Positions 1-9,130 of a stretch of 64,000 bases of DNA are shown in pieces (within the stretch, counting starts at the first letter, position 1; each line of letters opens with the position of its first letter). The translations under genes and the position numbers were made by a program. The stretch lies in NCBI GenBank assembly GCA_019187225.1, contig JABAQQ010000012.1, positions 1 to 64,000 of the forward strand, in the 5' to 3' direction. The DNA is from Saprospiraceae bacterium (GTDB lineage: Bacteria > Bacteroidota > Bacteroidia > Chitinophagales > Saprospiraceae). Under the pieces are notes generated by a model. The model did not search any database, was not told where the DNA came from, and saw only the letters and a program-made list of their open reading frames with translations.

Positions 1-101
1 GGTTCCGGGTTTTTCCCGGTAAGCCGGGTTACGTGATGGTGACGGAGTATTACCGGAAAGAAAAACGGATGGAGTTCCGTATGGAGAAATTAAATTATTA
101 A
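1..101 (+). CDS. C-terminal end of an unidentified protein (5' truncated)
   Basis: An open frame enters from the left edge (codons in phase with position 3) and ends at the TAA at 99-101. It yields about 32 residues, rich in Tyr, Arg, Lys and Glu, with a basic tail typical of the end of a soluble or secreted protein. There is too little to name a family. The next gene lies 298 bp downstream on the same strand. Confidence 0.5.
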   Translation, partial: FRVFPGKPGYVMVTEYYRKEKRMEFRMEKLNY

Positions 102-167
102 GATGGAGAAAAAGTGTTAAAATAATTATGTTTGCCCTACCGCCGGGCGTTGGCTGTGCATTTTTGA

Positions 168-278
168 GTACGCTACGTTTGTCATCCTGTCGGGAACCGT
201 CCGCTCTAAGGGCGGGTAAACACTGACTTTCCCCTCGTAGAGCGGACGGTTCCCGACAGGATGACAAACGTAGCGTAC
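168..278. repeat. Perfect 40-bp inverted repeat with 31-bp loop
   Basis: Arms 168-207 and 239-278 are exact reverse complements over 40 bp, around a 31-bp loop. It lies in the 298-bp spacer 102-399, where I see no gene. No T run follows the right arm, so it is not a standard intrinsic terminator. The arms contain the pieces TCCTGTCGGGAACCGTCC and its complement. It is one of several long hairpins in the spacers of this window. Confidence 0.9.
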
Positions 279-399
279 ACTGAAATATGCAGTAGAAAGG
301 CTCGACGGTACGGGCAAACCGATTTTATCCCACTGCCTTCCGCGCTCATTTTATTCAGCTTGGTTTCATTTTTGCCGTTCTCAACTTCAACTTTTCCAC

Positions 400-1932
400 A
401 TGAAAAAATGGTTGGCCTTACCACTCATTGGGATACAAGCACTTGCATTACATGCCCAATATCAGATCACAGTTACCCCAATCATATCGGGCACGGCCAC
501 CGTTGCGTATGGCTGCAAAATTCAACCGACCACGGCGCCTGCCTTTGCCCACCGGGACCTTGTCACCTGGGTATTTCCGGACGGGCAATACCGGCAAAAA
601 GAAGTCAAACTGGATTTTCAGAACGTCATAGTAGCCGGGACCGACACGGTACGATGGCGCCCTTATTTTAATCCTTCGACGGTTCCGGATAATATCACCG
701 CTTATGTGGCAAAAAAGGGGGGCACGGGCAATCCTTCTTTAATTGCAAGTTCTACTTCCAGTGACCCCTGGGCTTTAACGACTTCCTTGCCTGCGCCCTT
801 CTATTTCCCACCGGGTCAGAACTGGCAAATCAACAGAACCTGGGAGTTTTCGCCGGTGGATGAAACGTTCCTGGTGTTTTCCCATAAAAATATGAATTTA
901 GACAACTGCGCGGGTATGGACACTCGTTTCAGCCTGTTCCTTGACCCCAACCAGGTGGACTATATGGGTAGTCTTGCGTTCAATAATGAAGCGATCGTAT
1001 CATCCACCACTTCAACCGGAAAAACAGAACTGGAAATATCCGGCCTGAGTAGCAACCTGGCGCACAATCATGTTTTTCTGAAATTAAAATCGAAAACAAT
1101 AAGAGGCGAGCTTATCCGCATAGACGCGGTAAACCATTGTGTGTCGAGCATGGACACCATTCATTTTGCCTTTGAAACGGCGGGAGGACCGCACGACCCG
1201 AACAGGAAAACGGTGAACATCAGCAAAATTTGCTACAACCAACCGGCTATAAAACTGACATACTCGATTCAGTTCCATAACGACGGCGACGGGCCGGTGG
1301 AAAACGTGCGGGTTACCGATGTTTTTGCCCAGGAGTTGGAATCAACAACATTCGGCAACGTGGCGGGCCCCCTTCCCGCCTGGGCGAGCATCGGCATTGA
1401 TGACAATACGCCATTTACCAGGAAAATAACTTTTTACGATCTACAACTGCCCGGATTGAATCAGACGAATCCGATATACGGTTATGATCAAACCACTTTC
1501 AGATTTACGTTTGACATTAATACCAAACCTAATTTCAACCTTCCTTTTATCAATAACGCCGAAGTGTTTTTCTATAACGATACTGTCGCGTTTCCTTTCC
1601 TTTACACAAACGACGAATATGTGTATACGGACTCGATAGATTGTTATGTGTCCGCTTCCGGCATGCCTGCTCCGATTAATCACGTTGTTGTTGCTCCCAA
1701 CCCTTTCCGCGACCGTTCCGATATCACTTTCAACCTCGCTGAAAAAAGCCGCCTGACCATAGACATCTGCGACCTCGACGGCCGCCTGGTCGAAACCATC
1801 GCCTCGGGCGAATACGCCGCAGGCCCCCAACATTTTACGTGGGAAAATGTCGCTGCTCCGCCGGGCGTCTATCTAATGTTTTTGCGCAGTGAAAAAGACT
1901 ACCTTGCGCGACGAATGGTGAAATGCCGATGA
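400..1932 (+). CDS. Secreted protein with T9SS type A sorting domain
   Basis: A 510-residue protein with an N-terminal signal peptide (MKKWLALPLIGIQALALHAQ, cleavage likely after HA). The middle is beta-rich and contains a segment (about residues 265-410) resembling the DUF11/isopeptide-type repeats of adhesins (SIQFHNDGDGPVENVRVTDVF). The last 80 residues form a T9SS sorting domain: the VVVAPNPFRDRSDITFNL motif, then a beta-sandwich with PPGVYLMFL and a basic end. The protein should cross the outer membrane by type IX secretion and be surface-attached or released. Its stop overlaps the start of the CHAT gene, so the two are probably translated together. The particular function is unknown. 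Confidence 0.85.
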   Translation: MKKWLALPLIGIQALALHAQYQITVTPIISGTATVAYGCKIQPTTAPAFAHRDLVTWVFPDGQYRQKEVKLDFQNVIVAGTDTVRWRPYFNPSTVPDNITAYVAKKGGTGNPSLIASSTSSDPWALTTSLPAPFYFPPGQNWQINRTWEFSPVDETFLVFSHKNMNLDNCAGMDTRFSLFLDPNQVDYMGSLAFNNEAIVSSTTSTGKTELEISGLSSNLAHNHVFLKLKSKTIRGELIRIDAVNHCVSSMDTIHFAFETAGGPHDPNRKTVNISKICYNQPAIKLTYSIQFHNDGDGPVENVRVTDVFAQELESTTFGNVAGPLPAWASIGIDDNTPFTRKITFYDLQLPGLNQTNPIYGYDQTTFRFTFDINTKPNFNLPFINNAEVFFYNDTVAFPFLYTNDEYVYTDSIDCYVSASGMPAPINHVVVAPNPFRDRSDITFNLAEKSRLTIDICDLDGRLVETIASGEYAAGPQHFTWENVAAPPGVYLMFLRSEKDYLARRMVKCR

Positions 1933-4670
1933 CATTTGTCAAAAAGAAATCATACCAATGGACACGGGCAATGGCTGTCACAGCCTTTGCCTGTTTCGTA
2001 TTTTGGGCCCTGGCGCAAAAAGCAGCCAATGATGAGCAAGCATTCTCTACCAAAGTCTTGCTCGACCGGCTGCAAATGCTTTACGACCAGGACCGTTATC
2101 CTCAGACAGTATATTTTGCCGATTCCATAGCCGCTGTGTTTGAAAAGAACGGCTGGCGCACCGATTGGTACAAGGTCATCCGCCTGCGAACGATCGCGCA
2201 AAAGGAACACTACGATGCGCGGGCGGCACTCTTGCAACTGCTTCCCACACTTCAAACTCAATCGCTCGACGACAGCATTACCGCAAAACTCTATGGCTTA
2301 GCCGGTTTCGCCAGCCTGAACGCCGGCGACTTCGATCAGGGCGCCTGGTACTACGAGCAGTGTCTCGCAGGTCTGTTACGCCATCGCTGCAAAATGGGCA
2401 TCGGCACCGCCTACATGAACATCGGATACGCGCTTAAAGAGCAGGGCGACTACCGCGCTGCCAGGCAGTATTACCTGACGGCCCTGCCGCTCCTGCGCGC
2501 TGAAGGCAACTTGTGGAATCTCTCCGAATCGCTGATCAACCTCGGCGATATCAGCCGTTACATCTCCGACTACGAAGCCGCCCCTGCATATTACCGTGAA
2601 GCCGTTGAGGTTTACCCGGGCAATGCCTATCGCCTGCCCGAATTACTGGGCTGGACGGCTGCTGACCAGGGTCGTTACCGCGAGGCTCTGGCCTCTTTTA
2701 AGGAATCATGCAGGCAAACGCCCTGCGCTGCCGACGCAGCACGCATCATGGGCCACTGCTACGAGGCGCTGGGCAATTCGGACGAGGCCGACCGCCAGTA
2801 TCGTCTGGCCCTGTCGGGTGCGAAAAACGGTCCTGATTCCGCCCGCGCGCAGTGGTACATCGGCCAAACCCTGCTCCGGCGACGGCAACCCGACGCGGCA
2901 CTCCAAGCCTTCCAACAAGGTCTGCACGGGCTGTTCCCCGGCATTCGCCCGAATGATCCGAGAGATAATCCGGTCGCAGGGTTATCCCCTGATTTTTGGC
3001 CGGCTGCGCTGCTACGCGGCAAAGCCGAGTCGCGACGTGTGTTGTACGCGCAGTCTGGCGACCCCCAACACCTGCAACAAGCCCGCGCCGATGTGTCGGC
3101 TGCCATGGCCGTGCTCGATACCCTGCGCGCCGGTTTGCGCAACGAAGGGTCTGGTCAGGACGCGGTAGACTATACTTACGGCATTTATGAAACCGGCATT
3201 CGGGTGGCATTGGAACTGGACCGCGTCAAACAAGGACAGGGGTATTTGGCCGAGGCTTACGATATTGCCGAACGGGTTAAATCCAATGCGCTGAAAACCA
3301 ATTTATTGGAAAAAGATATCCGGAAAGACATCCGCCTCCCCGACAGTCTGTTATGGCAGGAAAAAGCTGCCTTGTCGGCCATAGCCTTTTGGGAAGAGGC
3401 CGGTCGCCCCGACAGCCTGCTGGCAGCCACCCGTCGCCTCGAACAGATACGGACAAATATTGCAGCACAAATTCCATTGTTGAACAAAGTACGCGCGCAA
3501 ACGCAAACCGTCTCCGTTTCCGCGCTGCAGAACACCCTGCAAAATGGCGAATTGCTGTTGCAATATTTCTGGGGCGACAGTGCGGTAGTGGTTTTCGCCA
3601 TCGGCAAGCAGCAGATGCAGACACACACGATAGCGCGTTCTTCCGCATTGGATCGCATGCTCGACAGCCTTCGGTCTGCACTCGTCAATTGGCAAATCGC
3701 ATACGGCGAATACGCAGCCCGTGCAGCAGTGGTATATCACAGGTTTTGCGCGCCAGCGCTGGAACCTGCGGCAGGTGTGCAACGCCTGATCATCATGCCC
3801 GATGGCCCGCTTTGGGCTGTGCCGTTCGAGGCGCTGACCACTGGCCCGGACGGGCGTTTTTTGCTGGAAAACTGCGCTGTCAGTTACCACTGGTCGGGCG
3901 CTTTGTGGCAACAGTCGCGGACACAGGAGCACCCGAACCGCTCCGATGCGTATGGCGGTTTCGCCCCGCAATACCCCGTTTCGCCGCGCCCGTTGGCCAC
4001 GATGGGCGCCGGATTGGGCGACCTGCCCGAGGCGCGTGCTGCGGTGCAGGCCGCCGGCGCCGACTGGGGTGGCCGGGTATGGCAGGGACCGATGGTGGAC
4101 AAAAGCCTTTTCCAACGCGAGGCCGGTCGCTTCGGCGTTCTGCATTTGGCCATGCACGGCCTTCTGGACAAAAACGACCGCACCCGTACCGGGCTTGTTT
4201 TTCCAGGCGACGGCGACACCCTTCGTTTATTGAACATCCTGGAGATCAGCCTAATGGACTTGTCCGCACAATTGGCAGTTTTATCGGCCTGCAACACAGG
4301 CAGTGGCGTGGTGTATCGCGGTGAAGGCGTGATGAGCCTGTCGCGGGCGTTCGCCCTGGCGGGATGCCCTGCCATTACAGCCAATCTTTGGGAGGTGCCC
4401 AGCCGCGAGACCAACGACATCACAGCAGCTTTTCTCGACCTGCTGCACGACGGCCAACCCAAAGACGCAGCCCTGCGCGCCGCCAAACTCGATTTCCTGA
4501 ACCGCGCCGAGCCGGAGCGCCGCCACCCGTATTTCTGGGCAGGGCAGGTGCTGGTGGGTAACGAGCAACCGCTTCGCCGTTCGCTGCATTGGGGCTGGTG
4601 GGCGTTGGGCATCCTCGTGGTCGCCCTCGGCTGGCTCGGCTGGCGTCGGTGGAGCGGGAGCCGTCGCTAA
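1923..4670 (+). CDS. TPR and CHAT domain protein (caspase-like peptidase fold)
   Basis: A 915-residue protein. After an N-terminal hydrophobic segment (about residues 15-33, signal or anchor), residues 45-470 are TPR-type helical repeats and about 590-880 form a CHAT domain. The catalytic pair is present: His in HLAMHG (H741/H745) and Cys in LSACNTG (C790). A hydrophobic segment (about 893-912) followed by basic residues looks like a C-terminal membrane anchor. CHAT domains are caspase-like cysteine peptidases of conflict and signalling systems; TPRs usually bind the trigger. The start overlaps the upstream gene: ATG at 1923, and a second ATG at 1929 forming an ATGA stop/start overlap, which may be the real start. 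Substrate unknown. Confidence 0.88.
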   Translation: MPMTFVKKKSYQWTRAMAVTAFACFVFWALAQKAANDEQAFSTKVLLDRLQMLYDQDRYPQTVYFADSIAAVFEKNGWRTDWYKVIRLRTIAQKEHYDARAALLQLLPTLQTQSLDDSITAKLYGLAGFASLNAGDFDQGAWYYEQCLAGLLRHRCKMGIGTAYMNIGYALKEQGDYRAARQYYLTALPLLRAEGNLWNLSESLINLGDISRYISDYEAAPAYYREAVEVYPGNAYRLPELLGWTAADQGRYREALASFKESCRQTPCAADAARIMGHCYEALGNSDEADRQYRLALSGAKNGPDSARAQWYIGQTLLRRRQPDAALQAFQQGLHGLFPGIRPNDPRDNPVAGLSPDFWPAALLRGKAESRRVLYAQSGDPQHLQQARADVSAAMAVLDTLRAGLRNEGSGQDAVDYTYGIYETGIRVALELDRVKQGQGYLAEAYDIAERVKSNALKTNLLEKDIRKDIRLPDSLLWQEKAALSAIAFWEEAGRPDSLLAATRRLEQIRTNIAAQIPLLNKVRAQTQTVSVSALQNTLQNGELLLQYFWGDSAVVVFAIGKQQMQTHTIARSSALDRMLDSLRSALVNWQIAYGEYAARAAVVYHRFCAPALEPAAGVQRLIIMPDGPLWAVPFEALTTGPDGRFLLENCAVSYHWSGALWQQSRTQEHPNRSDAYGGFAPQYPVSPRPLATMGAGLGDLPEARAAVQAAGADWGGRVWQGPMVDKSLFQREAGRFGVLHLAMHGLLDKNDRTRTGLVFPGDGDTLRLLNILEISLMDLSAQLAVLSACNTGSGVVYRGEGVMSLSRAFALAGCPAITANLWEVPSRETNDITAAFLDLLHDGQPKDAALRAAKLDFLNRAEPERRHPYFWAGQVLVGNEQPLRRSLHWGWWALGILVVALGWLGWRRWSGSRR

Positions 4671-5096
4671 ATCGTTCTGCCCCGCGTCGGGGTTTTCCTT
4701 TTTATGGTTTTTTCTTACTTGCCGTGTCATTCCGACGCAGGAGGAATCTGTTTAAACAATTGAATGTCAGTTATATCGGTAACGCGGCGTTTACGCCGCC
4801 CGGTTCAAGGGCGTTTACGCCCGAATTTTATTCGAATACGGCCATAAATGGCCTTCAACAGGGCGGCGTAAATGCCGCGCTACCAATTAACGGGACACCC
4901 TCATTTCTGCGTTTCTCCAAATCTCAACATCAAAAATTCAAACAGCCTCCAGGCATTACAAAAAAAATTTCCGGGAAAGGATTTTGGAGGCTCGCATTTT
5001 GGGAAGGGGGCATTATGATAGTATAAGATTCCTGAATCGCTCTGGGATCATTCAGTACCAAACCTCACTTCATAAATTTCAAAAAAGTTTCTTACC
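4671..5096. other. Gene-poor spacer with palindromic element
   Basis: A 426-bp spacer between the CHAT gene and a lipoprotein gene. It holds the 108-bp palindromic element described separately (4778-4885). A short open frame crosses the element but has no credible start or relatives and is not called as a gene. I see no clear TAnnTTTG promoter box. Confidence 0.6.
4778..4885 (+). repeat. 108-bp palindromic element, intergenic copy
   Basis: A unit made of nested palindromes (GGCGTTTACGCC, GGGCGTTTACGCCC, GGCCATAAATGGCC), with the two ends also related to each other in inverted orientation. A copy of exactly the same length, about 70 % identical by hand alignment, lies inside the GSCFA coding sequence at 43204-43311. 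One frame is open through this copy and translates to a peptide matching the GSCFA insertion (AAFTPPGSRAF here, AAVTPPGSGAF there). Confidence 0.85.
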
Positions 5097-5684
5097 ATGA
5101 AAAACATCATTGCCCTGTGCCTTCTGGCCACACTTTTTACCGCTTGTAAAAAAGACAGCGAAGACAGCAACACTTCCGACGCCGAGTATTATTTCATCGG
5201 AAAACTCGACGGCGCGTCCGTCAAATTTGAGATCACCCCTTCCGCATCCACCGAAATGATCATTTCCAACGACGCCAGTATTGACCCGCCGTCCTGCCAG
5301 TTCACCTATGGCTGCGGCATGGGAACCGATTTTGGCGGGTCGAATGAAAAAAGCATAACGGTGAGTTTCCCAAACCTTTATGACGGCGATTGCGGCAATC
5401 AGTTGGTCGCTTTTCCGGAGCTTCTCCCGACCGGCAATTACAATTACGGAGAAAGCACGGGGCAAGTGCAGGTCAATTATTTCGACGGAACCGAAGGCTG
5501 GACAACGATCGGCCCCCTGGAATCGAATGCCGTCTTTGAAATTACGGAAAGCGAAACGGTCTCGGTCGGTCTCGGAACGGCTCAAAAGATCAAGGGCAGG
5601 CTCTCCTGTTCGTTGTACAACGCGGATGGCATCGAAAAGAAGCTGGAAGATGCGACGTTCGTGTTGTCGTATTGGCCGTATTGA
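5097..5684 (+). CDS. Small lipoprotein of unknown function
   Basis: 195 residues with a lipoprotein signal peptide: hydrophobic segment then LFTAC, so Cys17 would be lipidated. The mature part begins with charged and Ser-rich linker residues (KKDSEDSNTSD), then a beta-rich globular domain with a Cys pair (PPSCQFTYGCG). Such small lipoproteins are common in Bacteroidota and usually sit in the outer membrane or face the periplasm. No family recognised. Confidence 0.75.
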   Translation: MKNIIALCLLATLFTACKKDSEDSNTSDAEYYFIGKLDGASVKFEITPSASTEMIISNDASIDPPSCQFTYGCGMGTDFGGSNEKSITVSFPNLYDGDCGNQLVAFPELLPTGNYNYGESTGQVQVNYFDGTEGWTTIGPLESNAVFEITESETVSVGLGTAQKIKGRLSCSLYNADGIEKKLEDATFVLSYWPY

Positions 5685-5789
5685 TTTTGACCCGGCCATA
5701 ACAAAGTTCACAATACTTTTTTAAAACAGGCGGAATCCGAAAAGCCTCGAAAAAGAGTAGGAAAAAAACCAAAAAAAAATTTTTAAGTC

Positions 5790-6737
5790 ATGCCTTTATC
5801 AAATTATGACCCGGGCCAGGAACTCTCTTCCATCAATTTTGCCGGGATGATTGGCGGCCCGTTAACAGCAGCAGTAGATGCCCAAACGCAAGCTGCCTTA
5901 GCCACCGTTGATTTTATCAAAAGCGTCGGTTTCACACCCGATGTGGAAGACGACACAACGGGAGAAATCACGCCGGGTTCGCCCGTGTATGTCACCTTCA
6001 AATATCCCAAGTTAGTGGCACCTTATGTGCCCGGAGTAGAAGGGAGGGTTAAAGAGGTTGACAATACCACCCTTACTAATACCCCATCAGGAACAGGCTA
6101 TGTTGTTGGTGACCTGTTAACACTCGGAACCGGAGGCGCAACAGTAAAGGTCACCGAGGCGACCCAAATTGTTACTTCTGGCAGCACTACCACAGGCGGA
6201 GGGATAAAAAAAGTTCAAATCGTTGAAAAAGGAAGCGGCTATGTGGCAGGGTCGGAAACCGCAACAGGCGGTAGTGGAACCGGTGCGAGTATACCCATTA
6301 AGGTTGAAGATGTGGCCCCGAAGCCCGCCCAATTTGAACAAATGCAGTTGGAAATTCCCATATTGACGATGTTGCCTATCCCCTATTTGAGAATAGATTT
6401 TGTGGAGATTGATTTTAACGCAAAAATCACTTCCATGGAGTACAGAGATCTGACGAGTAAATTCAGTTTCTCCGGCGGCTTTTCATTGACCAACCAAACT
6501 TCAGGCTCGGGTTCATTTTCTGCAAAGAAAATCAATGGTTCTTTTAGCAACACTACAACGGTCGAATTAAAAGTCAATTCGAGCTATCAACAAAGCAACA
6601 AAGAAGGACACAAAATTGACAAAACCTATCAGTTGGGTGTCAAAGTGAGAGCCTCTCAGGATGAAATGCCAGGCGGTATGGAAAAAATTCTGGGTATCCT
6701 CGAAGATGCCATCGTTGCGCAGCCGGTGATTGAATAG
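5790..6737 (+). CDS. DUF2589 domain protein with a glycine-rich insertion
   Basis: 315 residues. The N-terminal part (LSSINFAGMIGGPLTAAVDAQ, then SVGFTPD) and the C-terminal part (IPILTMLPIPYLRIDFVEID, then VRASQDEMPGGMEKILGILE) match DUF2589, a family of unknown function usually near 200 residues. Between them, about residues 83-168 are extra: two Gly/Thr-rich units (GTGYVVGDLLTLGTGG and GSGYVAGSETATGGSGTGA) of a kind common in phage tail-fibre and adhesin proteins. No signal peptide, so probably cytoplasmic. It is the first of three closely spaced genes on this strand. Confidence 0.8.
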   Translation: MPLSNYDPGQELSSINFAGMIGGPLTAAVDAQTQAALATVDFIKSVGFTPDVEDDTTGEITPGSPVYVTFKYPKLVAPYVPGVEGRVKEVDNTTLTNTPSGTGYVVGDLLTLGTGGATVKVTEATQIVTSGSTTTGGGIKKVQIVEKGSGYVAGSETATGGSGTGASIPIKVEDVAPKPAQFEQMQLEIPILTMLPIPYLRIDFVEIDFNAKITSMEYRDLTSKFSFSGGFSLTNQTSGSGSFSAKKINGSFSNTTTVELKVNSSYQQSNKEGHKIDKTYQLGVKVRASQDEMPGGMEKILGILEDAIVAQPVIE

Positions 6738-6857
6738 TAAAAATCTCCAAAGGTGCATTTTGAATTGTCGTATGTACGGCGAAACGCTGTTCCGCTGTGG
6801 TGAATGGCGGCGATTTGAAATGCACCCATCTTTCAACTCCATAACTTCCTAACAACG

Positions 6858-7577
6858 ATGATAACGCTCGATGAATATTTAGGCGCATTGGTATCCAACC
6901 TGTCGCAGGCAAGAGCTTTGGCAGATTTGGAGTCTGCCAGAATTGCCGGGGCTTATGCCGAAAACGCTTTGTTGAAGCATTTTTCAATTCCCCGAATGAA
7001 AATTGAAGAAGTGGAATTGAATGTGCTGGTAGCGATTGATGAAATCATTTGTGACGCGATAGAAGAAGACAAGCCGATAGACAAGAAAAAATTTGCAGCA
7101 TTGACCTATACCACCATTCTGAGTACGCTGGAAGTCGGCGCACTGCCAGCAGATACATCAAAAGACATCAATTCGGAAATTGCCAAACACATTGACAAGT
7201 TGGTATGCAAAGTGACGAAAGAAAATGCGGACGACCTGCTTTATGAATACGCATCCGGCATTTCACAGTTCGTGTTCAAGTATATGAACAGGCTGATGGA
7301 AAATGGAACAATGCCAGGGAAAGACAACAAGGAAAAAATAATGATTTCACACAGACTGACGGAATCGCTGCTACATAATTTGAAGGGTCAGATAAAATTT
7401 GACCCGAACCCAAGCCAGTTGAAGCGGATAAAAGTTACCGTCGAATCGGACAAACTGAAAGAACGGCCTTCCAATTCACTGCTCGTTTTGAAAATGAAAA
7501 TTTCAGAAGAAGGAATGACCTGGGAACGAATCGAAGACAGCGAAGGAAACCTAATAACCAAACTGATGCCTTACTGA
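6858..7577 (+). CDS. Hypothetical protein, DUF2589-cassette gene 2
   Basis: 239 residues, no signal peptide or membrane segment. The first 65 residues look conserved (a helix with SQARALADLESARIAGAYAE, then LLKHFSIPRMKIEEVEL), and the IPRM/VEL motif recalls the LPIPYLRIDFVEID strand of the DUF2589 protein upstream. The middle is helical and the last 50 residues are beta-rich. The gene starts 120 bp after the DUF2589 gene and its stop lies one base before the next start, so it is very likely co-expressed. Function not recognised. Confidence 0.75.
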   Translation: MITLDEYLGALVSNLSQARALADLESARIAGAYAENALLKHFSIPRMKIEEVELNVLVAIDEIICDAIEEDKPIDKKKFAALTYTTILSTLEVGALPADTSKDINSEIAKHIDKLVCKVTKENADDLLYEYASGISQFVFKYMNRLMENGTMPGKDNKEKIMISHRLTESLLHNLKGQIKFDPNPSQLKRIKVTVESDKLKERPSNSLLVLKMKISEEGMTWERIEDSEGNLITKLMPY

Positions 7578-7578
7578 T

Positions 7579-8133
7579 ATGCAGAAATCTTTGATTGATA
7601 CGGTTCATGAACTTAACATCCAGCTGTTTGCAGTGCCTGGCATTGTGGACAAAATCCAGCGTAAAGAAGGTAGCGCGGCGGACGTTTTGGCAAATTGGCT
7701 GAGGAAAACCGAAGAGATTTTGAAAAAATACGGCCATGCGCAATGCGCTGAATTGGCAGGTTTGAGAGGCAAGTTGCTGACACCTGAGTTTGTCGAAATA
7801 CGGGCGACTTTAAAGAAAAAAGAAAGGCTTCGCGCAGCATCCGAAATCATCTATGATGCTCAAAACGCAGTGCTGAAACTGGCTTCGCCGATGGAAGAAA
7901 AACTGCGGGAAGCGAAAGCGATTCTCAACCAAATCTTACTCATCGTCAAGCCTTCAGGGATGCTGGCGTTCGAACCGTCATCCGACTTCAACAATTTTAT
8001 TCAGGGGCTGTGGCTCATGCTTAAAACAAATGAACACGTCGGAGGAGGTATATCAAAAGTACTGACTTTGGTAAGCCAATCCGACGCGATGCGAATGCTA
8101 GCGGAAGAAATTGACATTTCAACGCACACTTGA
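7579..8133 (+). CDS. Hypothetical helical protein, DUF2589-cassette gene 3
   Basis: 184 residues, almost wholly helical, rich in Lys, Glu, Ala and Leu, without signal peptide. Its ATG begins two bases after the TGA of the gene upstream, a spacing that implies translational coupling. I do not recognise a family. Its consistent place behind the DUF2589 gene should be tested in other genomes. Confidence 0.72.
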   Translation: MQKSLIDTVHELNIQLFAVPGIVDKIQRKEGSAADVLANWLRKTEEILKKYGHAQCAELAGLRGKLLTPEFVEIRATLKKKERLRAASEIIYDAQNAVLKLASPMEEKLREAKAILNQILLIVKPSGMLAFEPSSDFNNFIQGLWLMLKTNEHVGGGISKVLTLVSQSDAMRMLAEEIDISTHT

Positions 8134-8180
8134 ACCCTGGAGCCCTTGTTTCTTCATCTTTTTTAACCATTTTTATTACA

Positions 8181-9128
8181 ATGAAAACCAATCCCAGCAT
8201 ATTCGTACGCTACCTTTTTTTCTGCAAAACCCTGTTCTTTTTCAGTGTTTTCTCCCTGCTTTCAGACCCGGCCAATGCTCAATGGGTCGCACTGAACAGC
8301 GGCACGACCAACATCATTGCAGGTATTTACTTTGTGGACGACAACACAGGTTTCGCCGTCGAGTACGGCGGCGGAATCCGGAAAACCACCGACGGCGGGG
8401 CGACCTGGGCACCTCAATTCAGCGGTACGACAGCGATACTTGCCAATGTCTGGTTTACCGACGCCCTTCACGGAATTGTTGTAGGCGACAACAGCACCAT
8501 ACTCCGAACCATTGACGGTGGAGTGAACTGGAACGCCGTTTTTTGCCCGGTAAGCGCGCATTTAAGGGGCCTTTGGTTTGTCAACAACAATGTCGGTTAC
8601 ATATCCGGCGGCGACCCCGGTACCTATGGCGTCGTCCTGAAAACCATTGATGGCGGCGTCTCCTGGACGGATGTTTCGCCAGTCAACCCGCCGGCGGCCA
8701 CGCAAGTGATGCACGGTATCTGTTTTACAACTCCGAACGATGGCTATGCGTGTAACTGGGATGGTTATATCATGCGCACCACCGACGGCGGCTCGACGTG
8801 GACGACGAGCGCGACCCCTGTTTCCAACAACCATTTAATGAATATTTTTTTCACGGATGCCAATAACGGGTATTGCGTTGGCGGAGACTACGATGTCAAT
8901 AATACCAGCGTTATTTTAAAAACCAGCGATGCGGGCGTCACCTGGACGGCAATAAACAATCCACACCCGACCGCGAACTTCCTGCTGAGTGTCAGATTTA
9001 CAGACCCGAATACAGGGTATGTGTCGGGAGGAAACGTGCAGAATAACACCGGAGTTATCCTGAAAACAACGGATGCAGGCGTTACCTGGACGACTGAAAA
9101 CACCGTCCCTACCCCCCCAAACGCTTAG
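8181..9128 (+). CDS. YCF48/BNR-like secreted protein, N-terminal part (frameshifted)
   Basis: Start chosen at ATG 8181, which gives a good signal peptide ending in PANA-Q; an upstream TTG at 8130 in the same frame is less likely. The mature part is a set of BNR/YCF48-type beta-propeller repeats, recognisable by the recurring units KTTDGGATW, RTIDGGVNW, KTIDGGVSW, RTTDGGSTW and KTSDAGVTW. The frame stops at 9126-9128 just after a run of seven C (9112-9118), and the next blade continues in another frame at 9131. Adding one C restores a continuous protein. This is the 5' part of a broken or mis-sequenced gene. Confidence 0.82.
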   Translation: MKTNPSIFVRYLFFCKTLFFFSVFSLLSDPANAQWVALNSGTTNIIAGIYFVDDNTGFAVEYGGGIRKTTDGGATWAPQFSGTTAILANVWFTDALHGIVVGDNSTILRTIDGGVNWNAVFCPVSAHLRGLWFVNNNVGYISGGDPGTYGVVLKTIDGGVSWTDVSPVNPPAATQVMHGICFTTPNDGYACNWDGYIMRTTDGGSTWTTSATPVSNNHLMNIFFTDANNGYCVGGDYDVNNTSVILKTSDAGVTWTAINNPHPTANFLLSVRFTDPNTGYVSGGNVQNNTGVILKTTDAGVTWTTENTVPTPPNA

Positions 9129-9130
9129 CC

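Noticed and set aside
4589-5026. Open frame of 145 codons after the CHAT gene
   Set aside because: It overlaps the CHAT gene end and is otherwise the translated palindromic element; it matters only for comparison with the GSCFA insert.
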